Source of the DNA: Verrucomicrobiaceae bacterium
Lineage (GTDB): Bacteria > Verrucomicrobiota > Verrucomicrobiia > Verrucomicrobiales > Verrucomicrobiaceae
Reading direction: 5' to 3'
Assembly (NCBI GenBank): GCA_947466075.1
Contig: CANIBP010000059.1
Coordinates: 1-37,484, forward strand
DNA: 37,484 bases
Shown: in pieces, positions 15,014 through 23,816 of the stretch
How positions within the stretch are numbered: position 1 is the stretch's first letter
Layout: every line of letters begins with the position of its first letter
Made by a program: the position numbers and the translations under genes
The notes under the pieces: model-generated
Seen by the model: the letters and a program-made list of their open reading frames with translations, nothing else
Databases searched by the model: none
Told to the model about the DNA's origin: nothing

Positions 15014-16269
15014 AACGAAACTCCACCCCCGTCATCGATCGTCGTCATTTCCTTCGCGGACTTGGCATTTCCCTCGCGCTTCCGGCTTTTGACAGCCTCA
15101 ATGTCGGCTTCGCGGCCACCGCTCCGAAGGCTGATCCGCGGCGCCTGATTTGCATTGGCAATCATCTCGGTTTCTGGCCGGGCGGCTTCTTTCCGACGGC
15201 GGAGGGGCGCGAGTTTGCGATCAGCCAGACGTTGGCTCCATTGCAGGATTATCGCTCGGACTTCACGGTCTTTTCGCATCTGGATCATGGCGTGAAGGGT
15301 GGGCACGGCGCGGTGCATGCGTTTCTGACGGGCGTGAAGAAAGATGAGTCGCCTGGCTTTGCGGAGAAGAACATTTCGATTGATCAGGTGGCGGCGGAGC
15401 ATGTCGGCGCAGCGACGCGGTATCCCTCGATCACAGCGGGGATCGGTGAAGGCACCGACATGTGCTGGAACCGCGCGGGTGTGCATCTTCCGCCGGTGAA
15501 CAATCCGGCGCGTTTGTTTGAGGCGTTGTTTGTCGAAGCAACTGCGGATGAGAAAGCATCGGAGCGCGGTCGCTTGTCGAATCGGGCCAGCGTACTCGAT
15601 GCCTTGCGCGAGTCGGCGAAGCTCATGGCAGGCAATCTGGATGCGTCGGACCGCAGCAAGCTGGACCAGTATTTGACCTCCGTGCGCGATGTGGAGCGTC
15701 GCCTGCAAATGTCCGATGCTTGGCTCGACAAGCCAAAACCGAAGTCGCCCATCGACGCGATCACGGACGAAGAGCGGATGCAGATCGAAGAAATCCCGCT
15801 GTTCATGGATTTGATGACGCTGGCACTGCAAACGGACTCGACACGCGTGGCGACCTTTGAAGTCCCACTCGGATTCCACACCAATGATCTCGATGTCGGG
15901 AGTTACCATGGTCTGTCGCACCACAGCAAGCAGGAGGGCCTGCTCACGCAGTTGCAGATCGTGGAGAAGTATCTCATGACGCAGTTCGCGCACCTGCTCG
16001 GGAAGCTGAAGGAGGCGGGTTTGATGGACAGCACGCTGGTGGTGATCGGCACCGGCATGGGCAATGCCTCAAACCATTCAAATCGTGATTTGCCGGTGCT
16101 GCTCGCGGGGGGTGGCATCAAGCACCAGGGCCATCTCGTTTGCCCCGAAGAGGATCACAAACGCATCCAGTTGTCCAATCTCTGGCTGTCCACGCTCCAG
16201 TGGTTTGGTGTCGAGCGTGAGCGCTTTGGCCGCAGCACGGGGACGTTCACACCGATGAAGATCGGCTAA
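15010..16269 (+). CDS. DUF1552 family protein, Tat-exported
   Basis: 419 residues from the ATG at 15010. The N-terminus MKRNSTPVIDRRHFLRGLGI is a twin-arginine signal, followed by ALPAFDSL and, after cleavage, RLICIGNHLGFWPGGFFPT, the typical DUF1552 opening. Conserved segments HLDHGVKGGHGAVHAFLTG (97-115), SIDQVAAEHVG and SYHGLSHHSKQEG also fit. DUF1552 proteins are widespread in Planctomycetes, Verrucomicrobia and Myxobacteria, almost always next to a DUF1592-type cytochrome, but no reaction is established. The His-rich motifs suggest metal binding, resembling the alkaline phosphatase/sulfatase-related DUF1501 proteins. It starts at an ATGA overlap with the sigma stub and is followed 78 nt later by the cytochrome gene, so the two are likely one transcription unit. 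Confidence 0.92.
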   Translation: MKRNSTPVIDRRHFLRGLGISLALPAFDSLNVGFAATAPKADPRRLICIGNHLGFWPGGFFPTAEGREFAISQTLAPLQDYRSDFTVFSHLDHGVKGGHGAVHAFLTGVKKDESPGFAEKNISIDQVAAEHVGAATRYPSITAGIGEGTDMCWNRAGVHLPPVNNPARLFEALFVEATADEKASERGRLSNRASVLDALRESAKLMAGNLDASDRSKLDQYLTSVRDVERRLQMSDAWLDKPKPKSPIDAITDEERMQIEEIPLFMDLMTLALQTDSTRVATFEVPLGFHTNDLDVGSYHGLSHHSKQEGLLTQLQIVEKYLMTQFAHLLGKLKEAGLMDSTLVVIGTGMGNASNHSNRDLPVLLAGGGIKHQGHLVCPEEDHKRIQLSNLWLSTLQWFGVERERFGRSTGTFTPMKIG

Positions 16270-16347
16270 ACGCAAAGTGCCTTCCGCTTTCGCTGAATCT
16301 TTGAACTCATGATGCGGCTAAAGCCGCAACCACTTTCACTCACGCCT

Positions 16348-18810
16348 ATGAAAACATTTCACTCCCGACGCTTCTTGATCGTCGCCTCCTTGGCAGCTTG
16401 CTCAGTCGCATCCGCCGCTCCTTCCCCCGAGTTCCTCAAAACCTACTGCATCAACTGCCACGGCGCTGAGAAGCAAAAAGGCGACGTGCGCTTTGATGCT
16501 CTCACCGCAGAGATCAAGGACCCGGACGATGCCTTGCTTTGGCAGGACATTCTCGATCAGCTCAATCAGGGTGACATGCCGCCGAAGAAAGAAAAGCACC
16601 CGCAGAAGCCAGAACTGCTCGCGGCGGTCGATGCGATCACGCAATCCATCGCCGATGCCACGCAGCGTTTCAAAGCCACGGGAGCGCACACGGTGCTGAG
16701 GCGGCTCAACACCTTCGAGTATCGAAACACCATCGGCGATCTGCTGGGATTGAACGTCGCGGGGTGGAATCCCAGCGCGGACTTTCCCGCCGAGGTCCGT
16801 GCCGATGGCTTCGACAATAACAGCGCGTCGCAGGTGACTTCCGGCATCTTGCTCGATCACTACTTTGCCGCCGCTGAGGAGGCCATCAAGCGGGCGACCG
16901 CGTTTGGCGCGAAACCGGAAATGAAGACCTGCACGCAGAAGTCGCCGTTTTACTTCGAAGGCAAGGCAGCACGTGACCTGCCGAAGCTCTTTCGCACGGA
17001 TCGCTATCGCTGGATTTCGGACAAGGGCTACGATGATCTCGTCGCACGGCATTATCGCGGCGGGCACATTGGATTTGAGCCGATGGTGCGCGGCGGCGCA
17101 CCGCAGAGCGGACGTTACACCTTACGCATCCAGGCTGCGGCCATCGACCGCACGCATCCCTATGACTTCCTGACGAACTTTCGCAACGGCGACCCCATCG
17201 TGATGGAACTCGCTGCGGTGAATCGCGAGGGGAGCGTTGAGAGCACGGGCAACATCACCACGCAGCGCACGCTTGCCCTGGTGGAAATCTCCAGCGACAA
17301 GCCGCAGTGGTTCGAGTGGACCGTCGATCTCGAACGCGGCGAGGAACCGGAGGTGCGCTTCCGCAATGGCGCGCCTGCGGCCAAGGCACTGGCCTTCAAG
17401 CTGGGCAAAAACGTCAAAGGCCATCCCGAACTGGAAGCGATCGGAAAGCTTGGAAAGGGCGAGATCGCTTTGGCGATGCTCAAGGCCTATCGCGGCCCGA
17501 AGCTCCGCATCTGGGAAATGCAGGTAACAGGACCGCAACTCGACCAATGGCCGACATCGGGTCATACCTTGCTCTATGGCAAGCTCACGCCGGATCAAAT
17601 CAGCCGCGCCAACATCCCCGAGCGTCTGAAAATCTTCGCCGAAGCAGCCTTCCGTCGTCCTTTGGCTCAAGGCGAACTAACGCCCATCGGCAAGCTCATC
17701 AATGCCAAACTCGACGCTGGCATGAAGCCGTTGGATGCGCTGCAACTTGGCTTTCAAACCATCCTCTGCTCTCCAGCCTTCCTGCATGTGCATGAAGGCA
17801 CCGGCAAGCTGAACGACTTCGCGCTCGCATCACGCCTCTCGTATTTCTTCTGGTCCTCCATGCCCGATCAGACGCTGATCCAACTCGCCGCCGCAGGCAA
17901 ACTACACGAGCCCTCTACGCTGAGCGCACAGGTGGATCGCCTTCTCGCTGATCCGAAGTCACAGCGCTTCGTACAGAACTTCATCCGCCTCTGGCTCAAC
18001 CTCGATCACATCGGCGAGATGCCGGTTTCCACCGACTTCGTCAGCTTCTTCCGCGACAACATCGACGCCGCCATGCGTGCCGAGACCGAGATGTTCTTCC
18101 GCCACATCCTCGACAATAATCTGCCGCCTCGCGAGTTCCTCTCCGCCAACTACACCTTCCTCAATCGCGAACTCGCCCTGCACTACGGCCTGCCGCCGTT
18201 GGAAGGCGTGCAGCTTCGCCAAGTCACGCTGCCCAAAGGCGAGCGCGGCGGCCTGCTCACCCAAGCCTCATTCCTCACCGCCTCCGCGAATGGCGTGGAT
18301 ACATCACCCGTCGTTCGCGGCGTCTATGTTCAGCATAAATTACTCGGCTACACACCGCCGCCGCCACCGCCCGACGTTCCGATCATCGAACCCGATGCCA
18401 GCGGAGCTAAAACCATCCGCGAGCAACTCGCCATGCATCGCGAGAACACCACCTGCGCCTCCTGCCATCAAAAGATCGATCCCTTCGGCTTCGCCTTGGA
18501 GAACTTCAACGCCATCGGAGGCTGGCGCACGAACTACTCCAACGATCACAAGATCGACCCCAGCGGCGACCTGCCCACCGGCGAGAAGTTCAAAGGCGTC
18601 ACCGACTTCCGCACCCTGCTCATCGCACGGCACGAGCAGTTCACCCGCGCCCTCACCGAGAAGCTCCTCACCTACGCCCTCGCCCGCGGCCCCGAGTTTA
18701 CCGACCGCACCGTGATCGACGGCATCGTCAAAGACATCTCCACAAGCAAAGGAGGCTTCAAGGATCTCGTCCGCGCCGTGGTGCTGAGCGAGTCGTTCGG
18801 GAAGAATTGA
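16348..18810 (+). CDS. Planctomycete-type cytochrome c protein (DUF1587/1592/1588/1585)
   Basis: 820 residues from the ATG at 16348, giving a signal peptide ending SVASA; an ATG 13 codons upstream is less suitable. A first haem-binding motif CINCH is at 34-38 (planctomycete cytochrome C module) with GDMPPKKEKHP behind it. The DUF1587 segment contains RRLNTFEYRNTIGDLLG. Then follow a beta domain, DUF1595/1592 (AFRRPL through FLSANYTFLNRELALHYGLP), DUF1588 with a second motif CASCH at 703-707 (TTCASCHQKIDPFGFALENF), and DUF1585 at the end. These proteins are exported, carry c-type haem and pair with DUF1552 proteins. Roles in oxidising large organic substrates are proposed but not proved. It lies between DUF1552 and the PhoD-like gene, all on the plus strand with short gaps. 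Confidence 0.93.
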   Translation: MKTFHSRRFLIVASLAACSVASAAPSPEFLKTYCINCHGAEKQKGDVRFDALTAEIKDPDDALLWQDILDQLNQGDMPPKKEKHPQKPELLAAVDAITQSIADATQRFKATGAHTVLRRLNTFEYRNTIGDLLGLNVAGWNPSADFPAEVRADGFDNNSASQVTSGILLDHYFAAAEEAIKRATAFGAKPEMKTCTQKSPFYFEGKAARDLPKLFRTDRYRWISDKGYDDLVARHYRGGHIGFEPMVRGGAPQSGRYTLRIQAAAIDRTHPYDFLTNFRNGDPIVMELAAVNREGSVESTGNITTQRTLALVEISSDKPQWFEWTVDLERGEEPEVRFRNGAPAAKALAFKLGKNVKGHPELEAIGKLGKGEIALAMLKAYRGPKLRIWEMQVTGPQLDQWPTSGHTLLYGKLTPDQISRANIPERLKIFAEAAFRRPLAQGELTPIGKLINAKLDAGMKPLDALQLGFQTILCSPAFLHVHEGTGKLNDFALASRLSYFFWSSMPDQTLIQLAAAGKLHEPSTLSAQVDRLLADPKSQRFVQNFIRLWLNLDHIGEMPVSTDFVSFFRDNIDAAMRAETEMFFRHILDNNLPPREFLSANYTFLNRELALHYGLPPLEGVQLRQVTLPKGERGGLLTQASFLTASANGVDTSPVVRGVYVQHKLLGYTPPPPPPDVPIIEPDASGAKTIREQLAMHRENTTCASCHQKIDPFGFALENFNAIGGWRTNYSNDHKIDPSGDLPTGEKFKGVTDFRTLLIARHEQFTRALTEKLLTYALARGPEFTDRTVIDGIVKDISTSKGGFKDLVRAVVLSESFGKN

Positions 18811-18843
18811 GTTCATCTACATCTTGTCTCATTCACCACACTC

Positions 18844-20277
18844 ATGAACATCGCCCGCCGTCTCTTTCTAAAACTCACGCCGCTAATCGTGTGGCGTGGT
18901 CCCTCGTTGCTAGCTGCCGAGTCCAAGTCGGAGTCGCTTTTCCTCGGACAAGGGACGATGTCGGGCGAGGTCACCGATTCAAGCGTGCTGCTGCAAACAC
19001 GTCTGACCCTGACTACGCAACTTAATGCTGACCGTGATCTGCCGGGAACTGCAGGCGTGGCGTGTTTTGAATGGAGCACCAAGGAAGACTTCAGCGATGC
19101 GCAGCGCACGCCGTTTCAACCGGCGGCTGATAAGCATGACTTCATCGTGCGGGCTGAGCTCACCGGCCTGAAGCCGAACACGACATACCATTACCGCGCC
19201 AGCTATGGAGCCACGGAGACGATGGCTCAGGCGGGACCGAGTTGTTCGTTCAAAACCTTGGTCAGTGGCACCATCGATACGCCGGTGCGTTTCATTGTCG
19301 GCAGTTGCATGAACTACAATAAGTTCATGCTCGGCAAGCAGGGTAAAGCCAGCGGCCCCGAGACAGCCACGGACGAGGACAAAGGCCTCGGCTATCCATC
19401 CTTTGACTCGATGCTGAAACTGCGCCCGGACTTTTTTGTGGGCACGGGCGACATCGTTTATTACGATCACCCTCTGCGTGTAGCGAAGACCGTTCCACAA
19501 CTGCGTCAATGCTGGCACGAGCAGTTTCGGTTTCCGCGCATGATCGAGTTCTTCCGCCGCGTGCCGACTTATTGGTCCAAGGACGACCACGACTTCCGCT
19601 ACAACGAATCCGACAACTCTACCGATGATCTGCCGTTGCCAAAAACGGGCATCGACATGTTCCGCGAGCAGTTGCCCATGCTGGCTGCCGATAGCGATAA
19701 GCCGACCTATCGCACGCATCGTGTCAGCAAAGATCTACAAATCTGGCTCACCGAGGGACGCGACTACCGCTCACCCAATGAGATGGCCGACGGCCCCGAA
19801 AAATCGATCTGGGGCACCGAGCAGCGCGAGTGGCTGAAGAGCACCCTGAAGGCCAGCGATGCCAAATGGAAGATCCTCATCTCGCCCACTCCAATGGTCG
19901 GACCCGATGACCTCAAGAAGATCGACAACCACGCCGATCTCCACGGCTTCCGCCACGAAGCGAATGCCTTCTTTACCTGGCTCAAGGAGAACCAAATCAA
20001 TAACCTCAAACTCATCTGCGGCGACCGTCATTGGCAATACCACAGCATCCATCCGTCCGGCATCGAAGAGTTCGCCTGCGGAGCACTGAACGATGAAAAC
20101 TCCCGCATGGGCGTCGCCCCCGGCGATCAAAAAGGCTCTGACCCGCAAGCACTCGTCCGACAACTTTACACCTCCCCCACACCCAACGGCGGCTTTCTGC
20201 AAATCACAGCCGAAGATGAGCTGACCTTCGAGCACTTCAATTCACGAGGGAAGAGCCTCTACCGCGTCGTACGGTAA
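18844..20277 (+). CDS. PhoD-like alkaline phosphatase/phosphodiesterase, exported
   Basis: 477 residues from the ATG at 18844, 33 nt after the cytochrome stop. The N-terminus MNIARRLFLKLTPLI looks like a Tat-type signal. An N-terminal Ig-like domain (about 30-140, TGLKPNTTYHYRA) precedes the metallophosphatase core. VGSCMNYNKF (152-161), GTGDIVYYDHP (200-210), WSKDDHDF (244-251) and CGDRHW carry the Asp, His and Asn residues expected to bind metal in PhoD enzymes. The family hydrolyses phosphomonoesters or phosphodiesters such as teichoic acids, usually with Fe3+/Ca2+. As the third gene after DUF1552 and the cytochrome, it probably belongs to the same transcription unit. Why a phosphatase accompanies this pair is unclear. 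Confidence 0.88.
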   Translation: MNIARRLFLKLTPLIVWRGPSLLAAESKSESLFLGQGTMSGEVTDSSVLLQTRLTLTTQLNADRDLPGTAGVACFEWSTKEDFSDAQRTPFQPAADKHDFIVRAELTGLKPNTTYHYRASYGATETMAQAGPSCSFKTLVSGTIDTPVRFIVGSCMNYNKFMLGKQGKASGPETATDEDKGLGYPSFDSMLKLRPDFFVGTGDIVYYDHPLRVAKTVPQLRQCWHEQFRFPRMIEFFRRVPTYWSKDDHDFRYNESDNSTDDLPLPKTGIDMFREQLPMLAADSDKPTYRTHRVSKDLQIWLTEGRDYRSPNEMADGPEKSIWGTEQREWLKSTLKASDAKWKILISPTPMVGPDDLKKIDNHADLHGFRHEANAFFTWLKENQINNLKLICGDRHWQYHSIHPSGIEEFACGALNDENSRMGVAPGDQKGSDPQALVRQLYTSPTPNGGFLQITAEDELTFEHFNSRGKSLYRVVR

Positions 20278-20452
20278 CCTCTAATCAGCCGATTCGGGGG
20301 AGAATGCCACTCTGCCCAACCGCGACGATCACCGATCACAAAGGTGCGCTAGTTTCGCCGCTCATCAGCAGCGCTATCTTACCGCTGCGACACGCAAACT
20401 TTCCACCCTAACGTTTCGCATGACTTCCAAGGGGCGCTACGTTGTGATTCTC

Positions 20453-22087
20453 ATGCTCCGCCTCAACACCTCTCTCGTCCTCGCATCATCGCTGATGCTC
20501 GCTGCCTCAGCGTTCGCTGTCGAAGCGATTGAGCAGGATGCCAAATTCACTGCGGTAGCCCAGCGATTCCAAAATGATTTCGGACTCTCATTGAAGCTCG
20601 CGCAGGCCGATGATCCGGTATTTGCCAAGAACCATGTCGTGAGCCCGCTCAAGCCAGAGCATCTCGACCATGCACTGCAAATTCTCACCTGGGTGGAGGC
20701 GGAATTGAAGCGCTACCCCGCTGGCTTCGTGAAGAAGCACAGCCCCAAGAATCTAGTCATCGCAAACGCCTACATCTCCAAGACCGCCAAAGGCCCTGCA
20801 CTGACTTATTCGCCGACGCTCATCGCGGAGAAGTCCAGCGACTCGATCCTTGTGACCGTGCCGACGACGATGACGCCGACCATAGAAATTCTCGGCCGAG
20901 GCTACCTGCATCAAATGCTTTTCACCAACATCTTAGCGAATGTGAAGGACGCAGATTCACCCATCAATCTGGCGCACTGGAAAACACTGGAGTCCGATGA
21001 CTCAAAGCTCGAAACCATACCCGCTAAAAATCTCGTCAAGTCGAGCAATGGCCGCGAAGGCCTCTACAAGATGCTTTGGGATGCCTGGGAGTTCAACGAA
21101 CTGACCAACATCGCCAAGACGGACCCCAAAGCGAAACAACGCATCGATCTCATGAAGGGGTTGATGACCTCACTCGATCCGCAATTCGACGAGGCCTTTT
21201 GGACCGCTCTTGCTGTCGTGCCGGAGGAGCAGCGCACCATTTGCCTCAATGATCTGACCGACACGCAAAGCAATGCCAAGATCAAGGCCGACCCCGAGAT
21301 CCAAAGCGACATCAGCAAGCTGGAGAAGCAATGGGGCTTCAAAGTGCTCTGGGAACCAGGCTCTGCCGCACCACCGATGCCAGTGAAGGTGCGGCTCGAA
21401 TACTCCTACTTCACCGACAAGAAGCTGAATGAGTTCAAAGCGTTCATCCGCATGTGCCGCGAGCAGTTGGAGATTTATTCCGAGCAGATCACCAAGCGAC
21501 TCAATGTGAAGAACCTCTACATGCTCGACACATTCAATTTCCGAGGCGCAGGTGTCGCCGGACAAGGCATGAGCTGGCTGCCGCAGGTCTCCTTTGCCTA
21601 TGGCCTCCGCAGCTTTGATCCAGCAGCCGTCAAATCCATGGACTTCCTCCGCCGCACCATTCATCACGAAGTGCTGCACCTCATGGACCGCCAGTTTTCC
21701 AAAGAAGGCGGCCCCATCTACGGCTCCAATTGGGACAGCCTCAATCAAGAAGGCTTCCACTACAAAATCGGCAGTCCAGGCGCTCTGAATAGCCCCAGCC
21801 AACTGCGCTTCTACAAAGACAACACCAAGTGGCAGGGCTTCGCCGAACCCTACGGCATGAACATCGCCACCGACGACCGCGCCACCCTCTACGGTCGCCT
21901 GATGACCGCCCACCTCGCCGATGAAGGTCGCGGCGATCAACCCTTCCTCGAAAAACTCCAGTCCGACAAAATCCTCAGAGCCAAAGCGAATCTCCTCATC
22001 AAGTTTTTCAGGTCTCTCCAACTAGAACTGGCCATTCCCACGCCAAATCCGTGGTCTTCGAGGCTCGAAGCTGTTTTAGGGAACTGA
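20453..22087 (+). CDS. Exported putative zinc metallopeptidase
   Basis: 544 residues from the ATG at 20453, which begins the signal peptide MLRLNTSLVLASSLMLAASA; an ATG at 20420 would add 11 residues and cannot be excluded. The middle region is helical. Near residues 403-412 it reads TIHHEVLHLMD, with HEVLH as a zinc-peptidase HExxH motif and an Asp three residues on as a possible third ligand. After it come GSNWDSLNQEGFHYKIG and a conserved-looking ATDDRATLYGRLM, resembling the putative zinc-binding proteins found in Bacteroidetes and Verrucomicrobia. I do not recognise a named peptidase family. It is 175 nt downstream of the phosphatase gene and probably has its own promoter. Peptidase function is inferred from one motif. 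Confidence 0.65.
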   Translation: MLRLNTSLVLASSLMLAASAFAVEAIEQDAKFTAVAQRFQNDFGLSLKLAQADDPVFAKNHVVSPLKPEHLDHALQILTWVEAELKRYPAGFVKKHSPKNLVIANAYISKTAKGPALTYSPTLIAEKSSDSILVTVPTTMTPTIEILGRGYLHQMLFTNILANVKDADSPINLAHWKTLESDDSKLETIPAKNLVKSSNGREGLYKMLWDAWEFNELTNIAKTDPKAKQRIDLMKGLMTSLDPQFDEAFWTALAVVPEEQRTICLNDLTDTQSNAKIKADPEIQSDISKLEKQWGFKVLWEPGSAAPPMPVKVRLEYSYFTDKKLNEFKAFIRMCREQLEIYSEQITKRLNVKNLYMLDTFNFRGAGVAGQGMSWLPQVSFAYGLRSFDPAAVKSMDFLRRTIHHEVLHLMDRQFSKEGGPIYGSNWDSLNQEGFHYKIGSPGALNSPSQLRFYKDNTKWQGFAEPYGMNIATDDRATLYGRLMTAHLADEGRGDQPFLEKLQSDKILRAKANLLIKFFRSLQLELAIPTPNPWSSRLEAVLGN

Positions 22088-22360
22088 AAAGTGATCATAC
22101 GATTCGTTTCAAGGTAGATCCTTGTGTGTAGAATCAGGCAAGGCGGCGCTTTTTGAGGATTCAAATGCCCTAACTGAAATATAAGAATCGTCTCAGAGCC
22201 AAGATAATCGGCAAGAATGTGTCTTAGTACCGTTCTATTCGTGTTAGCCGCAAGGTGCCGCCGGTGACAATTGATGCGATGAAAAAATATGTCGATAGCT
22301 GCTCCTTGCATCACAAACTCCAGCAAGGCTGCTTCCAGCCGCGTCGTTGTATCGCACCTC
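22088..22360. other. 273-nt intergenic region
   Basis: This lies between the putative metallopeptidase and the second sulfatase. An open frame for the sulfatase extends back to 22289 but adds no credible start. I find no hairpin with a T-run and no clear promoter pair. The region is less GC-rich than its flanks and presumably holds the sulfatase promoter. Confidence 0.4.
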
Positions 22361-23794
22361 ATGATTTCCCGTCTCTTTTTACTATCCGTGTGTCTCGTTT
22401 ATTGCGCAGATCGCCTCTGCGCTGCTGACACGCCACCCAACATCATCGTCATGCTCATTGACGACATGGGCTGGACCGATTTCGGCTGTTATGGATCGAA
22501 GTATTATGAAACGCCGCATATCGACCAACTCGCTAAGGACGGCATGCGCTTCACGCAGGCGTATTCGGCTTGCACTGTGTGCTCACCAACGCGCTCCGCA
22601 ATGATGACGGGCAAATCCCCTGCTCGGCTGCATATCACCGACTGGATCGCCGGTCATGTGCCGAGCAATGGTCGGCTCAAGGTGCCGGACTGGACGATGC
22701 ATCTGCCGTTGGAGGAGGAAACACTCGCCGAACGGCTCAAGTCACGCGGCTATGCGACCGCGAGCATCGGAAAGTGGCATCTCGGTGACGAAGAGTTCTA
22801 TCCGCAAAAGCATGGCTTCGATGTAAACATCGGCGGCACCGGCGGCGGCTCACCACCGAGCTATTTTTCGCCTTACAAGATCGCTACGCTGCCCGATGGC
22901 CCGAAGGATGAATTCTTGAGTGATCGCCTGACGACGGAAGCCGTGAAATTCATCGAGAAGAACAAGGCGAAGCCTTTCTATGTCTATCTACCGCACTATG
23001 GCGTCCACACGCCGATCATGGGCAAGCCGGAGGTCATCGCGAAGTATCAGGCCAAACGCGCCGTCGGCGGCCACAGCAACCCCGTTTATGCCGCGCTGGT
23101 CGAGAGCGTCGATGACAGCGTTGGCACGTTGCGTGCAAAACTGAAAGAGCTGAACCTCGCGGAGAACACGATCTTCATCTTCACCAGCGACAACGGCGGT
23201 CTCAGCGGCACCGTCAGCCCCAATGGATGGCAACGCGGCCCAACGGACAACAGTCCAGCGCGATGGGGCAAAGGCAGCGCGTATGAAGGCGGCGTCCACA
23301 TCCCGCTCATCGTCTCCTGGCCCGGCAAAGTGAAGCCTAGCAGCACCTGCGATGTGCCAGTCATCACCTACGACCATGTGCCGACACTGCTCGAAGCCAC
23401 GCAAATACCGCTCAAGGAGAAACAAATCGTCGATGGCGAATCGCTCATGCCCTTGCTCACCGAAACCGGCACGCTCAAGCGCGAGGCCATCTACTGGCAC
23501 TACCCGCACTACCATCCCGGCAGTGCCACGCCTTACAGCGCCATTCGTGAAGGCGACTGGAAGCTCATTCAGTTCTATGAGGATAACCACGTTGAGTTGT
23601 ATAACCTCAAACTCGACGCTGGTGAGGTGGACAACCGCGCTCCGTTTGATTCCGTACGAGCCTTGCAGCTCCGCGACAAACTCAACACTTGGCTCAAAGA
23701 CACCGGAGCGCAGATTCCTGAGCGGAATCCGAAATACAATCCCGACAAACCGCTCAACGGGCCGAAAAAAGCCGACGGGAAGAAGAAAGCGTGA
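22361..23794 (+). CDS. Type I sulfatase, exported (arylsulfatase A-like)
   Basis: 477 residues from the ATG at 22361 (MISRLFLLSVCLVYCADRL, signal peptide); an in-frame ATG 24 codons earlier lacks signal-peptide character. Metal-binding Asp34 and Asp35 are in MLIDDMGWTDFGCYGS. The formylglycine site is TVCSPTR with Cys74, the standard C-x-P-x-R. GKWHLGDEEFYPQKHGFD and TSDNGGLSG supply the remaining active-site Lys/His and Asp/Asn residues. The C-terminal part has WHYPHYHPGSATPYSAIREG and ELYNLKLDAGEVDN. The layout matches the arylsulfatase A / GalNAc-4- or 6-sulfatase group (S1 family). The exact sugar cannot be assigned. It is 22 nt upstream of a Gfo/Idh/MocA gene, so the two are very likely co-transcribed, the same pairing seen at 3.5-6.6 kb. 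Confidence 0.93.
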   Translation: MISRLFLLSVCLVYCADRLCAADTPPNIIVMLIDDMGWTDFGCYGSKYYETPHIDQLAKDGMRFTQAYSACTVCSPTRSAMMTGKSPARLHITDWIAGHVPSNGRLKVPDWTMHLPLEEETLAERLKSRGYATASIGKWHLGDEEFYPQKHGFDVNIGGTGGGSPPSYFSPYKIATLPDGPKDEFLSDRLTTEAVKFIEKNKAKPFYVYLPHYGVHTPIMGKPEVIAKYQAKRAVGGHSNPVYAALVESVDDSVGTLRAKLKELNLAENTIFIFTSDNGGLSGTVSPNGWQRGPTDNSPARWGKGSAYEGGVHIPLIVSWPGKVKPSSTCDVPVITYDHVPTLLEATQIPLKEKQIVDGESLMPLLTETGTLKREAIYWHYPHYHPGSATPYSAIREGDWKLIQFYEDNHVELYNLKLDAGEVDNRAPFDSVRALQLRDKLNTWLKDTGAQIPERNPKYNPDKPLNGPKKADGKKKA

Positions 23795-23816
23795 TCTCTC
23801 GTATTCGCTCATAACC